Shown here: positions 5,171-9,183 of the stretch, piece by piece | Position numbering within the stretch: position 1 is the first letter of the stretch | Layout: every line of letters begins with the position of its first letter | Source of the DNA: Methanobacteriota archaeon | GTDB taxonomy: Archaea > Halobacteriota > Bog-38 > Methanoflorentales > Methanoflorentaceae | Reading direction: 5' to 3' | NCBI GenBank assembly: GCA_028679495.1 | Contig: JAJRBK010000185.1 | Coordinates: 1-9,183, forward strand | DNA: 9,183 nucleotides | Notes under the pieces: model-generated | Database searches by the model: none | Told to the model about the DNA's origin: nothing | What the model saw: the letters and a program-made list of their open reading frames with translations, nothing else | Made by a program: the position numbers and the translations under genes

Positions 5171-6442
5171 ATGTACGACGGTACCATACTCTTTACGTCC
5201 GAATCAGTAACGGAAGGACATCCTGACAAGATCTGTGATCAGATCTCCGATGCAATACTCGATGAGATCATTAAGCATGACCCTAAGAACGCGCGAGTGG
5301 CATGTGAGACGGCGGTCACGACAGGTCTCGTTGTGGTCATTGGGGAGATAACAACGGCTTGCTACGTAGACATACCGCGCGTTGTGCGAGAAACGATACG
5401 CGAGGTAGGCTATGTAGACGGGTCTTTTGGCTTTGATTATGATAATTGTGGTGTCATCGTATCAATCAAGGAGCAATCCCCTGATATTGCCCAGGGCGTG
5501 AACAAGTCACTTGAATGCCGTGTCACGTCAATCGACGATGATACAATAGACGTCGAATGTACGCCGCTTCCCGTGGATACGAGCGCCGACGCTGAGCTTG
5601 GCGCCGGTGATCAGGGAATGGTGTTTGGATATGCAACGAACGAAACGCCCGAACTCATGCCGATGCCTATCTCACTCGCTAACAAACTCGCGCTGAGGCT
5701 GGCACAGGTCAGAAAATCAGGCGAACTCGGTTATTTGGGGCCGGACGGGAAGACACAAGTCACGGTCGAATACAGAGACGGCACGCCTGTACGCGTTGAT
5801 ACCGTGCTTCTCTCTACACAGCATGCTCCTGACGTTGATCTCGAAACGATCAGACGAGATGTCACCGCACGGATTATCGACGTTGTTATTCCATCGAGCA
5901 TGATGGACGCTAACACCAAAATCTACGTCAATCCAACCGGTCGCTTTGTGATCGGGGGACCCAAGGGAGATGCGGGCATGACGGGGCGCAAGATCATCGT
6001 TGACACGTATGGTGGAATGGCCCGACACGGCGGCGGTTGTTTTTCTGGAAAGGACCCAACAAAGGTTGATAGGTCTGCAGCATACGCAGCGAGGTATATT
6101 GCGAAAAACGTCGTCGCTGCGGGTCTTGCCGATAAATGTGAGATCCAAGTTTCCTATGCGATAGGGGTTGCGCGACCAATCTCCATCAACGTTGACACTC
6201 ACGGCACCTCACACATATCCGAAGAAGCTATTGCTGACATCATTATGCGGCGTTTCGCACTCACCCCAGGATGGATCATCAACACCTTCGACCTACGGAG
6301 GCCGATTTACCGACAGGTCGCAGCTTATGGACACTTCGGTCGAGAAGACCTTGACTTACCGTGGGAAAAAACCGACAGCGTTGAACTCCTGCGCGGCGAT
6401 GCTGAAGCTACGAAGGCGGCGTTAAAAGTCTCGGGCCTTTGA
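5171..6442 (+). CDS. metK: Methionine adenosyltransferase, bacterial-type MetK
   Basis: This 423-residue enzyme makes S-adenosylmethionine from methionine and ATP. It has the bacterial/eukaryotic MetK signatures, not those of the separate archaeal MAT family: FTSESVTEGHPDK (8-20) with His17 and Asp19, GAGDQG (144-149), GGPKGDAGMTGRKIIVDTYG (262-281), the phosphate loop GGGCFSGKDPTKVDRSAAY (287-305) and YGHFGRED near the end. The phosphate loop carries Cys290 where Ala is usual. The protein is longer than E. coli MetK (384 residues), partly from extra residues at about 115-142 before GAGDQG. It diverges from ahcY and is followed after 57 bp by a glycosyltransferase gene. The leader is too short for a SAM riboswitch. 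The function is confident; the source lineage of the gene is open. Confidence 0.96.
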   Translation: MYDGTILFTSESVTEGHPDKICDQISDAILDEIIKHDPKNARVACETAVTTGLVVVIGEITTACYVDIPRVVRETIREVGYVDGSFGFDYDNCGVIVSIKEQSPDIAQGVNKSLECRVTSIDDDTIDVECTPLPVDTSADAELGAGDQGMVFGYATNETPELMPMPISLANKLALRLAQVRKSGELGYLGPDGKTQVTVEYRDGTPVRVDTVLLSTQHAPDVDLETIRRDVTARIIDVVIPSSMMDANTKIYVNPTGRFVIGGPKGDAGMTGRKIIVDTYGGMARHGGGCFSGKDPTKVDRSAAYAARYIAKNVVAAGLADKCEIQVSYAIGVARPISINVDTHGTSHISEEAIADIIMRRFALTPGWIINTFDLRRPIYRQVAAYGHFGREDLDLPWEKTDSVELLRGDAEATKAALKVSGL

Positions 6443-6486
6443 TGACGCGCCCTCAGTCGTGTGCATCCAAGGATCCATGGGCGTAG

Positions 6487-6491
6487 AGAGG
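6487..6491 (+). promoter_or_regulatory. Ribosome binding site deciding the glycosyltransferase start
   Basis: AGAGG lies 8 nt before GTG 6500-6502. It favours this start over the in-frame GTG 6461-6463, whose extra 13 residues are not protein-like. Confidence 0.5.
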
Positions 6492-6499
6492 CTGGTTAC

Positions 6500-7516
6500 G
6501 TGAAGATTGGAATGCTTGGTACGATCTCCTGGAGAACCCCTCCGCGTTACTATGGTCCTTGGGAAACGGTCGTCCATAACCTGACAGAAGGCCTTGTTTC
6601 ACGCGGCTATGATGTTACGCTCTTTGCAACCGGTGATTCGGTAACGAGCGCTAAGCTTGATTGGGTGTGTCCACGCGGCTTCTATGAGGATGAAACGCTC
6701 GATGCCGGCGTCTATCAATGGCTCCATATATCAAACGCGTTTGAAAAGGCACATCAGTTTGATATCCTCCATAGCCACTACGACTTTTATCCGCTCACGT
6801 TTTCGCGGTTCACGGATACGCCGTTGCTCACGACTGTACACGGCTTCTCTTCAGAGCGCATCCTCCCTGTGTACAAGAAGTACTGGGACAACTACTACGT
6901 ATCGATCAGCGATGCTGATCGGGCAGAGGGCTTAAACTATCTCGCGACGGTGTATAACGGGATCGATGTCGAATCTTTCGAGTACAGTGATACCGCCGAA
7001 GATTACCTGCTTTTTTTTGGACGCGTGTCGCACGACAAAGGGACACATCGGGCGATTGACGTTGCAAAACAAACCGGCCTGACCCTCAAGATAGCTGGGC
7101 TTGTCGCGAGTGAGCATCGAGCATACTTCGAGCGTTATGTGAAGCCAGAGATTGACGGCAAACAGATACAGTTCCTCGGCATGGTAGATGAGCAGACGAA
7201 AAATGAGCTGTTCAAAAACGCATACTGCACCCTGCACCTCATATCGTTTGCAGAGCCGTTCGGCCTCACCATGGTTGAGTCAATGGCGTGTGGCTGCCCG
7301 GTCATAGCAACAAACAAGGGGAGTGTGCCGGAGCTTATCGCGGATGGAAAAACCGGCTTCATAGTCGACAACGTAAAAGAGGCGGCCGACAGGGTGGGCC
7401 GCATCGACGACATCAAACGGCAGGACTGCCGCCGTCATGCGTATCGCTTTGACCTCGATCATATGGTCGAAGGGTACATCAAGGTGTATGACACTATCAT
7501 GGAACGCCAGGCCTAG
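6500..7516 (+). CDS. Glycosyltransferase family 4 (GT-B fold)
   Basis: This 338-residue retaining glycosyltransferase transfers a sugar from an activated donor, probably a nucleotide sugar, in the cytoplasm or at the inner membrane face. The N-terminal acceptor half opens with KIGMLGTISWRTPPRYYGPW (2-21) and has HSHYDFYP (91-98) and TTVHGF (111-116). The C-terminal donor half has FFGRVSHDKG (172-181) with Arg175 and Lys180, followed by the E-x7-E motif EPFGLTMVE (Glu252 and Glu260) and ACGCPVIATNKGSVPELI. GTG 6500-6502 is chosen because of the ribosome binding site and because VKIGMLG is the normal family beginning. No membrane segment or signal is visible. It is 57 bp after metK and 18 bp before a membrane protein gene. 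The sugar and acceptor cannot be assigned. Confidence 0.88.
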   Translation: MKIGMLGTISWRTPPRYYGPWETVVHNLTEGLVSRGYDVTLFATGDSVTSAKLDWVCPRGFYEDETLDAGVYQWLHISNAFEKAHQFDILHSHYDFYPLTFSRFTDTPLLTTVHGFSSERILPVYKKYWDNYYVSISDADRAEGLNYLATVYNGIDVESFEYSDTAEDYLLFFGRVSHDKGTHRAIDVAKQTGLTLKIAGLVASEHRAYFERYVKPEIDGKQIQFLGMVDEQTKNELFKNAYCTLHLISFAEPFGLTMVESMACGCPVIATNKGSVPELIADGKTGFIVDNVKEAADRVGRIDDIKRQDCRRHAYRFDLDHMVEGYIKVYDTIMERQA

Positions 7517-7534
7517 AACCAGAGTATCCTAGTA

Positions 7535-9183
7535 ATGAACGCCAAGACGCTGCGTGCTTTGTACAGACGCTTTCTGCCGGACGAAACAGCGGCGCTGCTT
7601 TTTTACGCTACCTTTGCGCTGTGCATCGCTCTGTGGAACGTCAACATCTTCATTAACGATGAAGTCACGCTTGCAGCACAACTGCTTAATCTTGCACACG
7701 GAGCGCTATCAATTGAAGTGATGCCTGCTCGTATATACGAAGGCTTGAGCTTTGGTGCATCTGCGCCCATCCTTGGCTTCTCATTTCAGGGACATACCTA
7801 CGGATTCTACACACACGCCGTTCCAGTGTTTGCAGCACCTTTCTACGCACTAATCTACCTTGTCAGCGTGTCGATCGGCATTAGGCTCTTCTTTGCGGGG
7901 CTCTGGTCGTTTTCAATATTTATGGTCTGCTGGCTGCTCGGACGCCGATATGACAAAGCGCAGATAGGCCGAAACGTTGGTATTTTGCTCGCAGGGAGTT
8001 TGTTCGTAATCAACGTCTACCTCGGCGCCGGCATGCCCGCGCTCATCTTTGCCGATTGGGGTGCTCTTATGGCTATACAGCTGTTTAACATCTGTGCGAT
8101 GGCGGTCACCCTTCTTCTCGCGCTGCGAATTTTCACGCGGTACTTCGCCGACAATCGCATCGCAGTGTTTGGAGGAGTATATCTTCTCATCGCGACGCCG
8201 CTCACGTTTTGGGCACTCTCGGGAAAGGATCACTCCGCTTCGATCCTCCTCATGATCGGGAGCATATGGTGCCTCTACGCGTACTTTCTCGATCACACGA
8301 GATATCTCCGCTATCTCTCCTACATTCTAGTCGGGCTGAGCTTCTGGGTGCGTGCCTTTGACGCGCTCCCCCTTCTGATAGCAATTTTTGTAACCGACAT
8401 GGCGTTTTCACGAAGACGGATGAGACACGCAGCTACTGCTGTTGGGAGTGTTGCGCTTGCCGCGATTCCCTATCTGATCAATAACTATCTGCTATTTCAG
8501 AACCCACTTTTGTCGCCTGTGTACCTAAGCGCTCATCAGGAAATTAGCGCGCAGACAACCGGCCCATCGACGAACGGCAGTTCGGTAGTCATCGCGACGC
8601 TTGAGCGTCTTCCCTCCCTCTTCTTGAACACGTGGAATCCACAGACCCTCCCGTCTTGGCCACAGCACCTCTATCAGGTGCTATTTTATACGAACATGCC
8701 TGTGACGCTTTCGGTATTCCAGCTTTGTCCCCTGCTCATCATCCCTCTTTTTGCGAGTCTGCCGTACCTCGTGCGGAAGCTCAAAGGGATTAGGTCGAAG
8801 TCGGTGAGCTTCGGCCTCGATACCCACCAAGCTATTGCGTTAATATTTTTCGTTTACATCATCGCACACCTTGTCTTTTACGCCCCCTTCCAAGAACAGG
8901 GATTCGGGCTTGATATGCGCTACTTTCTGCCACTCTACGTGCCCCTTTTGTTCTTCACCCTGACAAGCATCAAGAGGATAGTGGTCTATAGTGAAAACAT
9001 CGAAAAAGCGTTTGTCGGAGCGTGGCTCGTGTTCAGTACGTCAGCGCTTGGTTATGCGGCTCTGTCTGCACGTGTAGGGGGTGTGCTCACCCAATGGGGT
9101 TTCGAGTTGAACCGTGCCCTTGGAGGGATTACAGCGCTTGCTATGGGCGCATTCATACCGTACTTTGTCGGTTATCGGAGGGG
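7535..9183 (+). CDS. Multi-pass membrane protein, probable GT-C (GT39/PMT-like) glycosyltransferase, 3' end missing
   Basis: The frame opens at ATG 7535-7537 and is still open at the right edge, giving 549 complete codons. The protein is strongly hydrophobic, with about ten or more predicted membrane segments, for example residues 20-40, 97-118, 120-136, 147-165, 210-228, 235-251, 261-285, 435-450 and 464-477. After the first segment comes NDEVTLAAQ (41-49), in the position of the acidic catalytic motif in the first outer loop of GT-C enzymes. These use lipid-phosphate-linked sugars on the outer membrane face. FGLDMRYFLPLYVPLLFF (457-474) is typical of this group. No ribosome binding site precedes the ATG. 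It follows the GT4 gene by 18 bp in the same frame, suggesting coupling. Family assignment rests on topology and the acidic motif only. Confidence 0.7.
   Translation, partial: MNAKTLRALYRRFLPDETAALLFYATFALCIALWNVNIFINDEVTLAAQLLNLAHGALSIEVMPARIYEGLSFGASAPILGFSFQGHTYGFYTHAVPVFAAPFYALIYLVSVSIGIRLFFAGLWSFSIFMVCWLLGRRYDKAQIGRNVGILLAGSLFVINVYLGAGMPALIFADWGALMAIQLFNICAMAVTLLLALRIFTRYFADNRIAVFGGVYLLIATPLTFWALSGKDHSASILLMIGSIWCLYAYFLDHTRYLRYLSYILVGLSFWVRAFDALPLLIAIFVTDMAFSRRRMRHAATAVGSVALAAIPYLINNYLLFQNPLLSPVYLSAHQEISAQTTGPSTNGSSVVIATLERLPSLFLNTWNPQTLPSWPQHLYQVLFYTNMPVTLSVFQLCPLLIIPLFASLPYLVRKLKGIRSKSVSFGLDTHQAIALIFFVYIIAHLVFYAPFQEQGFGLDMRYFLPLYVPLLFFTLTSIKRIVVYSENIEKAFVGAWLVFSTSALGYAALSARVGGVLTQWGFELNRALGGITALAMGAFIPYFVGYRR

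Noticed and set aside
7913..8296. 127-residue minus-strand open frame rich in charged residues
   Set aside because: Antisense to the continuous membrane-protein frame, which has convincing hydrophobic segments throughout.

Overview
The window most resembles chromosomal DNA of a mesophilic or moderately thermophilic archaeon, possibly a euryarchaeal lineage of roughly 50% GC. The support is the short archaeal/Thermotoga-type S-adenosylhomocysteine hydrolase, a TTTATATA box upstream of both central genes, strong GAGGTGA-type ribosome binding sites, and the style of the kinase/phosphatase and glycosyltransferase genes. The methionine adenosyltransferase is of the bacterial MetK type, so a bacterium such as a Chloroflexota member is not excluded. 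No rRNA, tRNA, insertion sequence or CRISPR array was recognised.

Layout. Positions 1-400 (minus) hold the 5' part of a gene running off the left edge, tentatively an RNase H-like exonuclease family protein. Positions 432-633 (minus) hold a small, possibly frameshifted, charged ORF. Positions 665-1134 (plus) hold a HicBA-type toxin-antitoxin pair in antitoxin-first order. Positions 1135-1309 are a gap between converging genes. Positions 1310-5049 are a minus-strand run of four genes in transcription order: ahcY, an APH-fold phosphotransferase, an APS-kinase-like P-loop kinase and an inositol-monophosphatase-family phosphatase, with short gaps or overlap. From 5171 a plus-strand run reads metK, a GT4 glycosyltransferase and a large multi-pass membrane protein, probably a GT-C glycosyltransferase, which is cut by the right edge.

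How the parts fit. ahcY and metK diverge from a 121-bp spacer. MetK makes S-adenosylmethionine, and AhcY removes the S-adenosylhomocysteine left after methyl transfer, so the spacer is the obvious control point of the methyl cycle. Behind ahcY sit two kinase folds and one phosphatase fold whose substrates cannot be read from sequence. Behind metK sit two genes for glycan transfer, one predicted cytoplasmic and one in the membrane. The most intriguing unit is the kinase-kinase-phosphatase cassette (1310-3755). It could be a PAPS/PAP-type or small-molecule phosphorylation route, but no sulfotransferase or other partner lies in the window to decide this.
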